Of a stretch of 64,000 nt of DNA, positions 17,005 to 26,000 are shown piece by piece. The position numbers and the translations under genes were made by a program. Under the pieces are notes generated by a model that saw only the letters and a program-made list of their open reading frames with translations, had not been told where the DNA came from and made no database searches. Origin of the DNA: Prevotellaceae bacterium HUN156 (GTDB taxonomy: Bacteria > Bacteroidota > Bacteroidia > Bacteroidales > Bacteroidaceae); NCBI GenBank assembly GCA_900119285.1, contig FPIT01000010.1:124001-188000 (forward strand), written 5' to 3'. Numbering within the stretch: position 1 is the stretch's first letter; every line of letters starts with the position of its first letter.

Positions 17005-17316
17005 ATGAAAACATTATTTTCATTTTTCTAGTCTGGGTTTTCGAAGATAACTCAGACAATTTAGGAAGTTATTTCCGATCCAGTTTTAACTGGAATTATT
17101 TAGTTGCAACTAAATCTTATTAGTTTAGCAATCCCTTGGGTGCTTATTCTTAGTGTTTTACTAGATTTGTTGTCCATGCTGAAAGCAACATAGGGAACCA
17201 AAATTGGACTTAGTTCAATTATCTTGACTATGTTGGGTATCGCTATTCCGCAGTTATCTGTCTTGAGTATATTTCTCAATATATTCTCGGTAATAAGAAA
17301 TTTGTTCTTTGACTGA
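17005..17316 (+). pseudogene. holin-like reading frame broken by four TAG codons
   Basis: From ATG 17005 the frame runs 103 codons to TGA at 17314. The only interruptions are four TAG codons (17029, 17062, 17101, 17191). Read through, it is a plausible small membrane protein: an amphipathic start, then two hydrophobic helices (SLAIPWVLILSVLLDLLSML and IGLSSIILTMLGIAIPQLSV) with a DLLSMLKA turn reminiscent of phage holins. Either a decayed gene, or one from a phage that reads TAG as Gln. Genes in this prophage do use TAG as stop, so it is not translated under the local code. Confidence 0.5.
17098..17115. repeat. 18-bp perfect palindrome
   Basis: ATTTAGTTGCAACTAAAT is a perfect palindrome inside the TAG-broken frame. 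It is preceded at 17080-17093 by a 6-bp inverted repeat (CCAGTT/AACTGG). Confidence 0.7.
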
Positions 17317-17355
17317 ATAATGATAACTACTATTAGGGACGAGTTCTCTTTACCC

Positions 17356-17392
17356 CTCAGCACAAAAATTTGTGCTGAGGTTTTTTCTTTGT
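17356..17392 (+). terminator. strong terminator of the 5S/holin-like transcript
   Basis: CCTCAGCACA and TGTGCTGAGG form a 10-bp perfect stem around aaaatt, followed by TTTTTTC. It faces the convergent phage gene ending at 17395 and would end a plus-strand transcript starting near 16757. Confidence 0.9.
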
Positions 17393-17394
17393 AT

Positions 17395-18219
17395 TTAAAG
17401 CCAATACCCGCCGGACTTCTTCTTGTTCTCGAAGACTTTTGGGGTGTATAGAGCTGCCACAGGGGAACTGTGCCAAGCGGGGAATATATCTTCGTGTTCA
17501 CGGATGATGTTTACCAGATCGAAGAATGACTGGGGATGAACTTGCATTTCTGAGACAAGCATCATTTCTAAGGACTGGAGAGTACGGATGACCTGCTCTT
17601 CTAGGGGCTTGGCGGTACGGAGCTGGGTAATGACATGATTACGGAAGATGGTCATCTGCTCGTGGGAGAAATATGTGTCTTCAAGGACTGACTCAATCTT
17701 AATGAGACGGTCATGCAGCTTCTGATAATTCTCCCAGAGGTGTTCACGGATAGCGAGGCGCTGGCACAGGTTTAGGAATGGGAACATAGAGCTTGCAAAG
17801 TACTTGCCTTGTTGCGTCTGCAGCCATTCGGGGCGGACGGAGAGGCGGAGAATCAGTTGATTGATGTTGCAGTCGCGCTCCGTTTCTAGCGAGGACTGCA
17901 ACCTATCAATGCGCTCCTTTGATGCTGGCACGACGTTCGTATTGGACACAATGCCGAAACCGTTAGGGGTCAGCACCAAGTCCAATGAGGGAACTGCGGA
18001 CATAAATGCATGGTACGCTACGAGCTTTGTTAATGCGGCGAGTTCAGTCTCAGTCAGCTGAGGGTACACTTCTTCAGATACGAAGGTATCGATTGCCCAT
18101 TGCTCGGCAGTTTCGAGGAATGGATATATCTTTTCTATCAGTGTGGGTTCACCCTCTACTGTAGCAAACACATGAGGTATCAGCGTTCTAAGCTGTTCAT
18201 CATTCGTTATCAGTTTCAT
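17395..18219 (-). CDS. phage head/connector-region protein, DUF6712-like
   Basis: This 274-residue protein (MKLITNDEQLRTLIPHVFATVEGEPTL ... EQWAIDTFVSEEVYPQLTE) is helical and begins inside the portal gene's last 20 bp, so it is translationally coupled to it. The 'ITNDEQLR..IP..' start and downstream helices resemble DUF6712-type proteins of Bacteroidetes prophages. The role is probably at the head-tail joint. Family assignment is from memory of the pattern only. Confidence 0.7.
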   Translation of the reverse strand: MKLITNDEQLRTLIPHVFATVEGEPTLIEKIYPFLETAEQWAIDTFVSEEVYPQLTETELAALTKLVAYHAFMSAVPSLDLVLTPNGFGIVSNTNVVPASKERIDRLQSSLETERDCNINQLILRLSVRPEWLQTQQGKYFASSMFPFLNLCQRLAIREHLWENYQKLHDRLIKIESVLEDTYFSHEQMTIFRNHVITQLRTAKPLEEQVIRTLQSLEMMLVSEMQVHPQSFFDLVNIIREHEDIFPAWHSSPVAALYTPKVFENKKKSGGYWL

Positions 18220-19549
18220 TCTTATTGGTTTTATGAGTTGTTACAAGTTTGGCATCGCGGTTCTCGTCTAAGGTAGATAGCATGATGAATGGGCAGTCAG
18301 GCTTTACACCTTCCCAACCATTATATCGTATGATGATGTGGTGAACGGTGAAAAGCAGGTCGTGATAGGGCTTCTGCAGGGCTTGGGCGATGGTGTAGAG
18401 TTCACGTTTGTCACTACCGGAATTATTAGTTTGGCTCTTTCCTGGTACTGAGCCAACGAGATTCGAGTGTACGCGCATGGTGAAGCACATCATGTTGACG
18501 GCTTCGATGATGTCCGTCGACCAGTCGCCGCCTTCCTTGTCTGTCTCAACCTTGTTGATTACCACGTCATGCTGCTCATGACCGTCGGGAGAAACATAGA
18601 ATGTTGAGAACAGTGCCTTACCGGAATTCTCCATTCCTGTGAGGAAGTTTATGATTTTCTCCTTCTCCTCCACTACCCTTTCCATCTGCTTCTTTCGGTC
18701 GGTGATAGCCTCGGCCTTAAAGATGCTGTCCCAGTAACGGTTGGCAATCTCGATGTGATATTTGATGGGGGCCGAATTCTTCAGCTTCGCCTCCTTCGCC
18801 ATACCAATCAGTTTCTTGATGTTGTACCAGTTGCCTTTGAACAAAGCGCCATAATACGGGATGGGATAATAGGTGCTGTCAGGCGTCGGGACGCGGCTGA
18901 CGATGGCAAACTTGCGTGTGGAGGTCTTGGGCTTTTTGCCCTTGGAGGTCTGCATTCGTTCCTTGAGGTCAGTCCAAGGCGAATGTTGGTTGAGGAGTTC
19001 TATCTTCTCAACGTCGTTCTTTGAGGAGATGGACTTGCGCCAGTTGCCATAAAGGATATACGGAATATTTCCGTCTTTCACTGCAGGGGCAAAGCGGCAA
19101 TAGCAGGCTTCCTTACGCAATAGGCTGACGATACGGGAGCCGTCGCTATTGAGAATGATAAGGGACACACAAAACGCGAAATGCTTGAAGTCCTGACATA
19201 CGCCGAGATAATAACTTGCAATATCGTTATCCATCAGGTACTGGTCCACCTCTCGGGTTACCATTGGCAAAGCATCCGTCGTATCATAAACTAATCCGCT
19301 ACCATAACACACCTCTGCATTGAAGAGCTGGCAGGTAGATAACGTCTCGTCGCTATCGATAAGCTCCAGAATTCTGTAAGGCATCTGATTATCGGCTCCC
19401 CAAGGAATGTACTCGTAGCCCTCGGCAATCTTTTGTGGTATCATGTCCGACTGTTCCCTGAACACCTCGGAAGAGTTGACCGTAAAAGCAGCACTGGCTT
19501 TCAGGTCAGGAATGGTTTCAACTGAGTTGAAGGAAAGGTTATGGTTCAT
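18200..19549 (-). CDS. phage portal protein
   Basis: This 449-residue protein starts at ATG 19549 (MNHNLSFNSVETIPDL); the longer frame begins with TTG inside the promoter. Portal-like features are EGYEYIPWGADNQMPYRILELIDSDETLSTC, a mid-domain of long helices (RYWDSIFKAEAITDRKKQMERVVEEKEK), and a clip/crown-like SLVGSVPGKSQTNNSGSDKRELYTIAQALQKPYHDLL. The dodecamer would form the DNA channel at one capsid vertex. Its own late promoter lies directly upstream. It is 24 kb from the terminase gene because the defence island intervenes. Confidence 0.8.
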   Translation of the reverse strand: MNHNLSFNSVETIPDLKASAAFTVNSSEVFREQSDMIPQKIAEGYEYIPWGADNQMPYRILELIDSDETLSTCQLFNAEVCYGSGLVYDTTDALPMVTREVDQYLMDNDIASYYLGVCQDFKHFAFCVSLIILNSDGSRIVSLLRKEACYCRFAPAVKDGNIPYILYGNWRKSISSKNDVEKIELLNQHSPWTDLKERMQTSKGKKPKTSTRKFAIVSRVPTPDSTYYPIPYYGALFKGNWYNIKKLIGMAKEAKLKNSAPIKYHIEIANRYWDSIFKAEAITDRKKQMERVVEEKEKIINFLTGMENSGKALFSTFYVSPDGHEQHDVVINKVETDKEGGDWSTDIIEAVNMMCFTMRVHSNLVGSVPGKSQTNNSGSDKRELYTIAQALQKPYHDLLFTVHHIIIRYNGWEGVKPDCPFIMLSTLDENRDAKLVTTHKTNKNETDNE

Positions 19550-19567
19550 ATCTTCGACTTTTTTCGG

Positions 19568-19602
19568 CAAAGGTATGAAAGCGAGTTGGCTCTAGAAAAG
19601 AC
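19568..19602 (-). promoter_or_regulatory. late phage promoter of portal unit
   Basis: The minus strand reads GTCTTTT, 20 bp, TACCTTTG, 18 bp before the portal ATG. Confidence 0.75.
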
Positions 19603-19609
19603 AGAAAAA

Positions 19610-19637
19610 AAGTGGCGGTCTTCTCAGACTACCACTT
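19610..19637 (-). terminator. terminator upstream of portal promoter
   Basis: AAGTGGTAGTCT ... AGACCGCCACTT forms a stem (one mismatch) followed on the minus strand by TTTTTTTCTG. It would stop read-through from the 20009 transcript. Confidence 0.8.
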
Positions 19638-19764
19638 CACGTAATATATCAATTATGAAACAGTCTATTAAAAATAGCCTGCCATATAATGTGACCTTCG
19701 CAGGGGGCATTATATTTTTTTATATCCATTTTTTAATATACATGCGATTCGATTTATGCTGTCC

Positions 19765-20009
19765 TTAAAGAAAATGGGCTGGTGTATCCCACAATCCCTA
19801 CACTCTGGCTCTGGACAGCCCTAAGAGAAGACTATGAGACGACCAGCCCACGTATATACGTGAACCGTCGTACTCCGTCTTGCTCTATATGAATTTTCCA
19901 GATTCGAGTGTACAAGACAGAAGCGCGTCGCTTCGTATTCCACTAAGAGTACTGCGGATGCACGCATGCAAGGGCAGTAAGAATGACAATGTCGTAACAC
20001 TATCATTCT
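19765..20009 (-). ncRNA. predicted structured small RNA, about 245 nt
   Basis: A promoter box TACCTTTG (20015-20022, minus) stands just before a 5' hairpin (AGAATGA/TCATTCT, 19980-20009). Further stems are GAAGCG/CGCTTC (19920-19934), the palindrome CACGTATATACGTG (19849-19862), and a long closing stem GGGCTGGT/ACCAGCCC (19776-19849) followed by ATTTTCTTT. No frame of useful length is present. The hairpins and signals are seen directly; that it is a discrete RNA is inferred. Confidence 0.55.
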
Positions 20010-20075
20010 GGGTGCAAAGGTACGAATTTTTTCCGAGATATTGCTTATTCTCAGAAAAATAATGCTGTTATACAG

Positions 20076-20306
20076 CTACATATAGACTTCCATGCCGTTG
20101 AGCATGAAGATGCAGCACTCCCGTGCCTGTCTAATCTGGTTGCTATCGAGCAGCTTGAATTTTCGTGTACCTTTGTAGTGGTCGTATTTGATGCAGATGC
20201 ACCTGCGCCACTCCTGAATCTCTCCCGATTTTGTCCATAGGCGGATGTCTACAGGTTCTGGGCGGTTGAGGATTAGGCGGGCGGTAGTGATGTGAATTGA
20301 GTTCAT
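20076..20306 (-). CDS. small phage protein
   Basis: This 76-residue protein starts at ATG 20306 (MNSIHITTARLILNRPEPVDIRLWTKSGEIQEW) and stops at TAG. It is basic and beta-rich, with CICIKYDHYKGTRKFKLL. It follows the 20329 gene in the same unit. Possibly a small virion or head-decoration protein; no family recognised. Confidence 0.65.
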   Translation of the reverse strand: MNSIHITTARLILNRPEPVDIRLWTKSGEIQEWRRCICIKYDHYKGTRKFKLLDSNQIRQARECCIFMLNGMEVYM

Positions 20307-20328
20307 AGTTGAGAGTTGAAAGTTATAT

Positions 20329-21411
20329 TTAAATCCATTCGGTTCCGTCAACAAATACCCAAGTGAACTTCAGGCGAATCAGTTCCTTGTCAGAGTCAGA
20401 TACCTCAGAAGAGATGTCACTGATAAGGACTGGTACTGCTGTATATCCGTCTATCAGCACCTTCACGAGCTTCGAGGTCAGCATCTGGTTCAGCCACGTT
20501 GCCTCACTACTTGTCAGCGGTGCCGTTTCCACTTCATGCTTAACCTTTACGGTCTCGTCATAAAACTGCGTTTGTTGTCCGCATACTGCTTCACTCCGGT
20601 CTATCTCTGTCTTCACGGTCGTAGTGTTATAGAGGTAAGCCGTCTCCATGATATTAAAAGCGTTTAGGAACTTGAATGTCTCCGTCGGCTGCTCGTCCGT
20701 AAAGAATATATTGAAATAACGCCCGCCAATCTGATACTCCACACCCTTGATAATGCTATCCGTATGCACACCTTGGTCAACCATCTTCTTAAAGTACTTG
20801 TGCGAAAGGTCGGCTGTGATAATATCCTCCTTTGTGGACTGATTCTTTCCCAGAGAAGTCTCATAAGTCTGAACGTCATCGGGAGTATCTGTCGCGCTAT
20901 AGTAAATCAAGACACGGTTGTTTGATTGCACATAAGCCTTGGTGTAGTTGGATAGCTTCAACTGCCCGTCGCGAGGAATCAAAGCACTAGCGCGGGTAGT
21001 CAGGAAGTTGTTATTCAGGAACCCTGCAGAACCTTCCGAGGACTTGAAGCGGCAATAAACCACCTTCACTTCCTTCACCGAGGCGGCGGGAGTTGCAGAG
21101 CCATCAGAGCCAAACTCAACGGTCGTTGTCGTACTTGTCTTCAACGGCTCATAAACGTCAATCTTCAGCGTGGCCATCACCAGTTGCCTTTCAAACATCG
21201 ATGCTTCCACGATTGAGCGGATGTCCCTCACATAAATCATCTTTTCATAGGGATAATAGACCGACCGAAACACCTTCTTGTTATCCACGAAGATGTTTAT
21301 CTCCAGCTGGGCGGCTTCCGTTTTGATGCTCACCTCCTCAGGCAGATGCGCTGAGAGATACAGGGTATCAAAGGCTGTATTGATTTTGGTAGTTGCTTTT
21401 GTCTTTGCCAT
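20329..21411 (-). CDS. phage structural protein, tail or fibre region
   Basis: This 360-residue beta-rich protein (MAKTKATTKINTAFDTLYLSAHLPEEVSIKTEAAQLEINIFVDNKKVFRSVYYPYEKMIYVRDIRS) has an Ala/Lys-rich start and alternating strands. It has its own late promoter 11 bp upstream and is followed by a small gene. It resembles long structural proteins of Bacteroidetes prophages, but no named family is certain. Tail fibre or baseplate component is possible. Confidence 0.65.
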   Translation of the reverse strand: MAKTKATTKINTAFDTLYLSAHLPEEVSIKTEAAQLEINIFVDNKKVFRSVYYPYEKMIYVRDIRSIVEASMFERQLVMATLKIDVYEPLKTSTTTTVEFGSDGSATPAASVKEVKVVYCRFKSSEGSAGFLNNNFLTTRASALIPRDGQLKLSNYTKAYVQSNNRVLIYYSATDTPDDVQTYETSLGKNQSTKEDIITADLSHKYFKKMVDQGVHTDSIIKGVEYQIGGRYFNIFFTDEQPTETFKFLNAFNIMETAYLYNTTTVKTEIDRSEAVCGQQTQFYDETVKVKHEVETAPLTSSEATWLNQMLTSKLVKVLIDGYTAVPVLISDISSEVSDSDKELIRLKFTWVFVDGTEWI

Positions 21412-21422
21412 CTTTTTTGATG

Positions 21423-21457
21423 CAAAGGTACATTCTTAATGCGTACATCTAAAAGAC
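21423..21457 (-). promoter_or_regulatory. late phage promoter
   Basis: The minus strand reads GTCTTTT, 20 bp, TACCTTTG, 11 bp before the ATG at 21411. A short hairpin (AGCC/GGCT) precedes it. Confidence 0.75.
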
Positions 21458-21473
21458 AGAAAAGATAGCCCCC

Positions 21474-21896
21474 TTACAGGAAGGCTACCAATTCTGCTGT
21501 TGGCTCTACTGGCAGAGCCACTTTCTTTGTGCGCTTGCGCGACTTCTTTGGCTTTTCAGGCTGCTCAGGCTGTTCAGCCTTTGGCTTAGCCAATACTGTG
21601 TCAACGCTATTCTTTTCCAAGAACTCCTTGGTGGATTCCTCCAGCATTTTCTGGACTTCAGCAGCTTGTGCCTCTTCAGCCTTTTGCTCGGCAATCTGCT
21701 CCGAGAGGCTTTTCAGACTAGCATCTTCGATACTTATTCCTGTGCGCTTCTTCAGGAGGAAAGCGAAACGCATGGCTTTGTAGGGACTCTTGCAGTATGC
21801 CTTTTCTTGTTCTTCGCCAGTGATGCCCACTGCCCATACCTTGTTCTCACTCTTGTTAGACTTTACTACTGTAATGATGATAACTTTTGATTCCAT
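21474..21896 (-). CDS. hypothetical protein with basic PEKPKK tail
   Basis: This 140-residue protein starts with an Arc/HTH-free domain (MESKVIIITVVKSNKSENKVWAVGITGEEQEKAYCKSPYKAMRFAFLLKKRTG). It continues with a Glu/Ala coiled coil (about 65-105) and a Pro/Lys/Arg tail (PEQPEKPKKSRKRTKK). The upstream leader shares the AAACAATTAAA motif with the next gene and with ardA. Role unknown; the basic tail may bind DNA or RNA. Confidence 0.7.
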   Translation of the reverse strand: MESKVIIITVVKSNKSENKVWAVGITGEEQEKAYCKSPYKAMRFAFLLKKRTGISIEDASLKSLSEQIAEQKAEEAQAAEVQKMLEESTKEFLEKNSVDTVLAKPKAEQPEQPEKPKKSRKRTKKVALPVEPTAELVAFL

Positions 21897-21944
21897 AATA
21901 CTTTTATTTTTAATTGTTTATACTTTATTGATTCAATATTTGAT

Positions 21945-22166
21945 TTATGCTCTGTAAACTTCGACGTATGTAATATCTGCCATCAAATCCAGAGCCATGT
22001 TCTCTGCTATTTCTGTGGCTTTAGCGAATGTGTCAGCCTCTACCTCATATTCATAGTACTCGCCATCCTCACAATTGATAACCACATTGTAGATATTGCC
22101 AGGATAATAACGCTTGCTGTATAACCTGCTGTGGGTGAAAACTGATGTTTGTACTGTCTGTGTCAT
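21945..22166 (-). CDS. small acidic protein behind a structured leader
   Basis: This 73-residue protein (MTQTVQTSVFTHSRLYSKRYYPGNIYNVVINCEDGEYYEYEVEADTFAKATEIAENMALDLMADITYVEVYRA) is rich in Tyr/Glu with one alpha-beta fold. Its 5' region holds the hairpin at 22205-22218 and RNA-like structure A (22247-22400). The ardA gene has the same arrangement. Possibly an early anti-host protein; no family recognised. Confidence 0.7.
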   Translation of the reverse strand: MTQTVQTSVFTHSRLYSKRYYPGNIYNVVINCEDGEYYEYEVEADTFAKATEIAENMALDLMADITYVEVYRA

Positions 22167-22204
22167 AATTCTTATTTTTTAATTGTTTGACTTCTTGTTA
22201 ATGT

Positions 22205-22218
22205 AGCTCCGAGGAGCT
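22205..22218. repeat. leader hairpin of 21945-22166 gene
   Basis: AGCTC/GAGCT form a 5-bp stem around CGAG. On the plus strand TTTTGTAATTTTT follows. The partner hairpin of ardA is at 53308-53329 and is also followed by TTTTTACG. Confidence 0.6.
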
Positions 22219-22246
22219 TTTGTAATTTTTACGTGCAATAAAGAGC

Positions 22247-22400
22247 AGCAAGCGGAAAGTGCTATAATGCAAGGAATTACCAGCAATAATCACGGAATAC
22301 CCCATTTTGTCCTTTACCTGTGAAGAAGAAAATGCGGAAGGCTGCTGTGATTATTGTGCAGAAATAACGGCTGAGTGATACTTGCAGGGCACGGGCTTGC
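22247..22400 (-). ncRNA. structured RNA-like element, copy A
   Basis: Four nested stems are present: GCAAGC/GCTTGC (22247-22252 with 22395-22400), TGCAAG/CTTGCA (22268-22273 with 22381-22386), CAATAATCAC/GTGATTATTG (22284-22293 with 22347-22356), and CATTTT/AAAATG (22303-22308 with 22329-22334). Loops keep GGAATACC and GGAAGG. Copy B at 53348-53490 has the same plan with different bases in three stems. Strand is uncertain; as a leader of the minus-strand gene it would be minus. Confidence 0.7.
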
Positions 22401-22470
22401 GCTAAATTTGCAAAGGAAAAAGAAGAAAGGCCTGTCAGGTAGCTACTGAGAAGTCAAACATACTTGGAGA

Positions 22471-22662
22471 ATGGTAATGACACCGACGGGCAAACTCTTC
22501 ACCACATAGCGGGTACAGCACTACTCCACCCTTTTGCAATATCTCCAGTGTGTCAATATGTGGATGGCAACCTTTATGTTATGGTAGGCTGGCTCCTCTT
22601 TTGTAGCCACTTTTAGCAGAGCTCATGACACACTTATTATCGGCAGAGAATGTCGAAGGTAA
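22471..22662 (+). other. reading frame interrupted only by two TAG codons
   Basis: From ATG 22471 (MVMTPTGKLFTT) the frame runs 63 codons to TAA 22660-22662, with TAG at 22507 and 22585. Read through it looks protein-like (RVQHYSTLLQYLQCVNMWMATFMLW). It overlaps the next small frame by 13 bp. It may be a decayed gene; no support beyond composition. Confidence 0.25.
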
Positions 22663-22796
22663 GAGCATATTCAAGAATCAACAAAGAACAAATACGAGTG
22701 GAAGCAAAGCACCTCTATCATAAACGTAAAGTCAGAAGAGCGATAAGAACAATGGGCGGTGGTAGCTGGATATATGAAGAACCGCGGGCATACTAG
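22650..22796 (+). CDS. possible small basic protein
   Basis: This 48-residue frame (MSKVRAYSRINKEQIRVEAK HLYHKR-type, strongly Arg/Lys-rich) ends at TAG 22794-22796. The same frame stays open after the TAG for 45 more codons, then meets another TAG at 22932 and TAA at 22950. It is the only protein-like frame in the 22,420-23,069 gap. Too short for certainty; it may be a small DNA- or RNA-binding protein. Confidence 0.35.
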   Translation: MSKVRAYSRINKEQIRVEAKHLYHKRKVRRAIRTMGGGSWIYEEPRAY

Positions 22797-23069
22797 AGTC
22801 AACATAGCTACAAATACGATTGGAATGAAGAAGCAAGCAGGAATAAAAGAAGAAGCGACAAGCCTCACGACCTACCGCTTCCAAAAGCGTTTGCTATTAT
22901 TCGACGTCCCAGAAGCCTGCCGGAAATTCAATAGAACAAGTCCACAGAATAAGAAGCAATGCGTCCACGCGTCTAGGTGTGGAGTCTCACGACTCGAATC
23001 TTAAATAGTCGGCCAACTATATTAACCCCACGGGGGGAATACTATATTTTTGTTAAGATAATAATTAAC

Positions 23070-26000
23070 TCAATTGATTTTTTCTCCAGATAATAGTTTA
23101 TCTAAAATATCAATTGACCACATTCCTACAGGAACGTTTACACGTTTTCGTCCTTCGCTATCAATAAAACAATTAGATTCTGGCATTATTTTCATCAGCG
23201 ATGCAGGTGTAATTTCATCAGCAGAAGAAAAATGGTATTTTTCTAGAAATAGTTGCACTATTTTTTCATCTTTATTTATTTGTATTGCCTTTATTAGCTT
23301 GTTTAACGATATATATTTTGCGTTAATTCTATTCTTTGCATTTGTATTATCTCCAAGATTTTTTAAATATGCCTTTAATCCCACTTCTTCAAATAATTGA
23401 ATACTATCATCTTTAAAGTTCAAATTCTCTCCTAACAACAGTTTTTCCAATACTTTAAGTGACCACATATCACCAGGGATGTTGACACGCTTATGTCCTT
23501 CGCTGTCTATTATGAAATTTGATTTAGGAATTTTCTCAAATATTTCTACGGGCGTTATTTTATCACTTGAAAGGAAACTAAATCTTTCTAGAATCTGTTT
23601 AACGTCTTCCTGATTCTTTCTTCTTTTTATTCCTTTCAACAGTTGGTTTATTGAAATAAACCTTGTATTATAAAAATCTCGTGGCTCTTTAATATTTTGG
23701 TCAATTTTCAAATATTCTTCTAGTCCATATTCTATAAATAGCTGAATATAGTTATAATAGACTAACAAGAATGCTCTCCACGAGATATCTATTACTATAT
23801 GGTCATTATATAATTCATATGGGCATCTTGTTGTTTTTTTCCATGACTGTTTCATAACATCATCATTGTTGGAGAAAGCAATCCATGGTGAAAGAAATCG
23901 ATATGGAACATTTTTCAATAACGGACTTAATATAGTGTTTAAATTCTGAGTTTCAAAGTTCTTATTTAGGTAGTCTTCGACCTCGGACTCTTTAGAATTA
24001 CTGTTCAGATTAGTAATAGATCTGAGTTTTAATAAATAAAATGGTAATTGATCAGTTTTTGGGAACTGACCATTTAACAGGAATACATATTTCCATGCTT
24101 TTGCAACCATTTTGATAAGGATTTGTCTAAATTGTATTCTTTCAACTTGCGTTTCTTTATATAACTCCACAAGAGCCATAAACCAGAAATATTTGTAACT
24201 GGTAGATTTCTTGTCAAACGCATGTTTCAACTTCATTAAATAGTCATCTCTTAATGTATTCCTTCCATCTTCACTATTTGATTTGCCATTTGGGAGATTC
24301 ACTTTACTACTCCCAACAGCAGACCTATTATTATAATTAACCGTTATCGAATATAGTGTATTAGGTGATGAAGTGAGACATCCGTTATTTCCATCGATAA
24401 AATCCATAATAAATGTCAGTAACCCATCAGGTGAAATCGCTTCAAATTCAGCTGATAAGGTGTCACGTTTATTTGAGGTATTCCGAACAGGATTACGAGT
24501 TATAGTAATATTATAACCCATTTTTTTAAATACTTCAATCCATGCGTCATATGACAAAATCCAGTTAAAGCCTTTAGATTTCCACAAAGACGGGAAGTCA
24601 TTTTCATCTCTGGTCCAATATAATGAAGAAAATATTCCTTCACCTTCATTATCCCAAAAGTCAACGTCTTCTACATTCATTGACCTACTTTTATCACCAT
24701 CTATTTTATGGACTTTATATCCCATTTCTTCAGCATCTTTCCAAGTAGTTTTACCAAGAGTTACACCAAATAAAGGGAAAAAAGTATTCACGGCGGTCGA
24801 TGGTTCTGTTATTTCTTCGGCTGCTAAGTCTTCATCGTCTTCATCATCCGTTTTCTCTATGTGCGGTTCAAAGTAAGAAACAGAAAACGCATACAACGTA
24901 CAAGGTGATGATTTAAAACATCCTTTTTCGCCATATTTAAATCTCAGATAAAATCTAAGTGTGCCATTCGGAGACTTTGCTTCAAAACTGCCACTTAAAG
25001 TCATCCGACCATCATATTCTATTTGTTCTGCCTCTTCAATTATTTTTATATTATACCCTAATCGATTGTAAACATCTAACCAAGCATCATACGAATTTTC
25101 CCAATAAAAGCCTTTTGACTTCCAAGAATCAGGAAAATCTCGGTAATCTTTTGTCCAAAACAACCAATTTAGAATATCATCGTTATAATAAAATTGAATG
25201 TTTTCAATATCACAAAATATTTCTCCTGTATCTTCATCAACCTCAAGTTTACCGCCATATTTCAATGCTTGTTCTAAAGTAGTTTTTCCGAGAGTAACAC
25301 CAAAGAGTGGAAATAGTTCACTCTCATCTGTCAAAGATACTTTATCTGTTTCAATTCCCTCATAATCATCTTGAATCAACTCCATTTCTTCTGTTCCTTC
25401 AGATAAGTCTACATATCTTTGATTACCATTCCCCTCTCCTAGTGACAGTCTTTGTGGTTCTTCATCTACATCCTTACCAACGAAGTGATAATTCCAATGT
25501 CTACGCGCATCAGGAAGTCCGAATCGAGAGTACATACCGACATTGTCTAGTATTATACAATGCTGCTTATTCTCCGTTGTCCTTAACCCTCTGCCTACTT
25601 GCTGCAAGTATTTTACGAGTGAGCGAGTAGGACGAGCCAATTGTATGAATTCTATATCAGGGCAATCAAAACCTTCAGAGAAGATGTCAACATTTACAAT
25701 AATATCTATTTGGCCCTTTCTGAATTTGCTTACTAATTCTTTTCTCTCCGCTGCAGGAGTTTTGCTATCAATACTTACAGCCTTATAACCAGCATCTTCA
25801 TATTCTTTACATATGTGCTTGGCATGAACAATATTGATGGCATAAATAATACCCTTTTTGCCTTTTGCAAGTGACAAATATGAATGTAACAATTGTGCAC
25901 GAATAGACCCGATATCCATCTTCTCCTGCATTGACGATTCTTTATATTCGCCAAAACGATCAATCTCAATACCTTCAATAGTTCTTTGAATATCACTATC

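Noticed and set aside
17100..17501. Minus-strand frame overlapping the 17395 gene and the 5S/holin-like block
   Set aside because: It crosses the perfect terminator and the end of a real phage gene in another frame; the product has no gene-like start.
22401..22411. Plus-strand promoters TAAATTTG and TAACTTTG at the ends of structures A and B
   Set aside because: Spacing from the conserved upstream TTGCAG differs by 2 bp between copies and no clear plus-strand gene follows; they are more likely part of the conserved fold.
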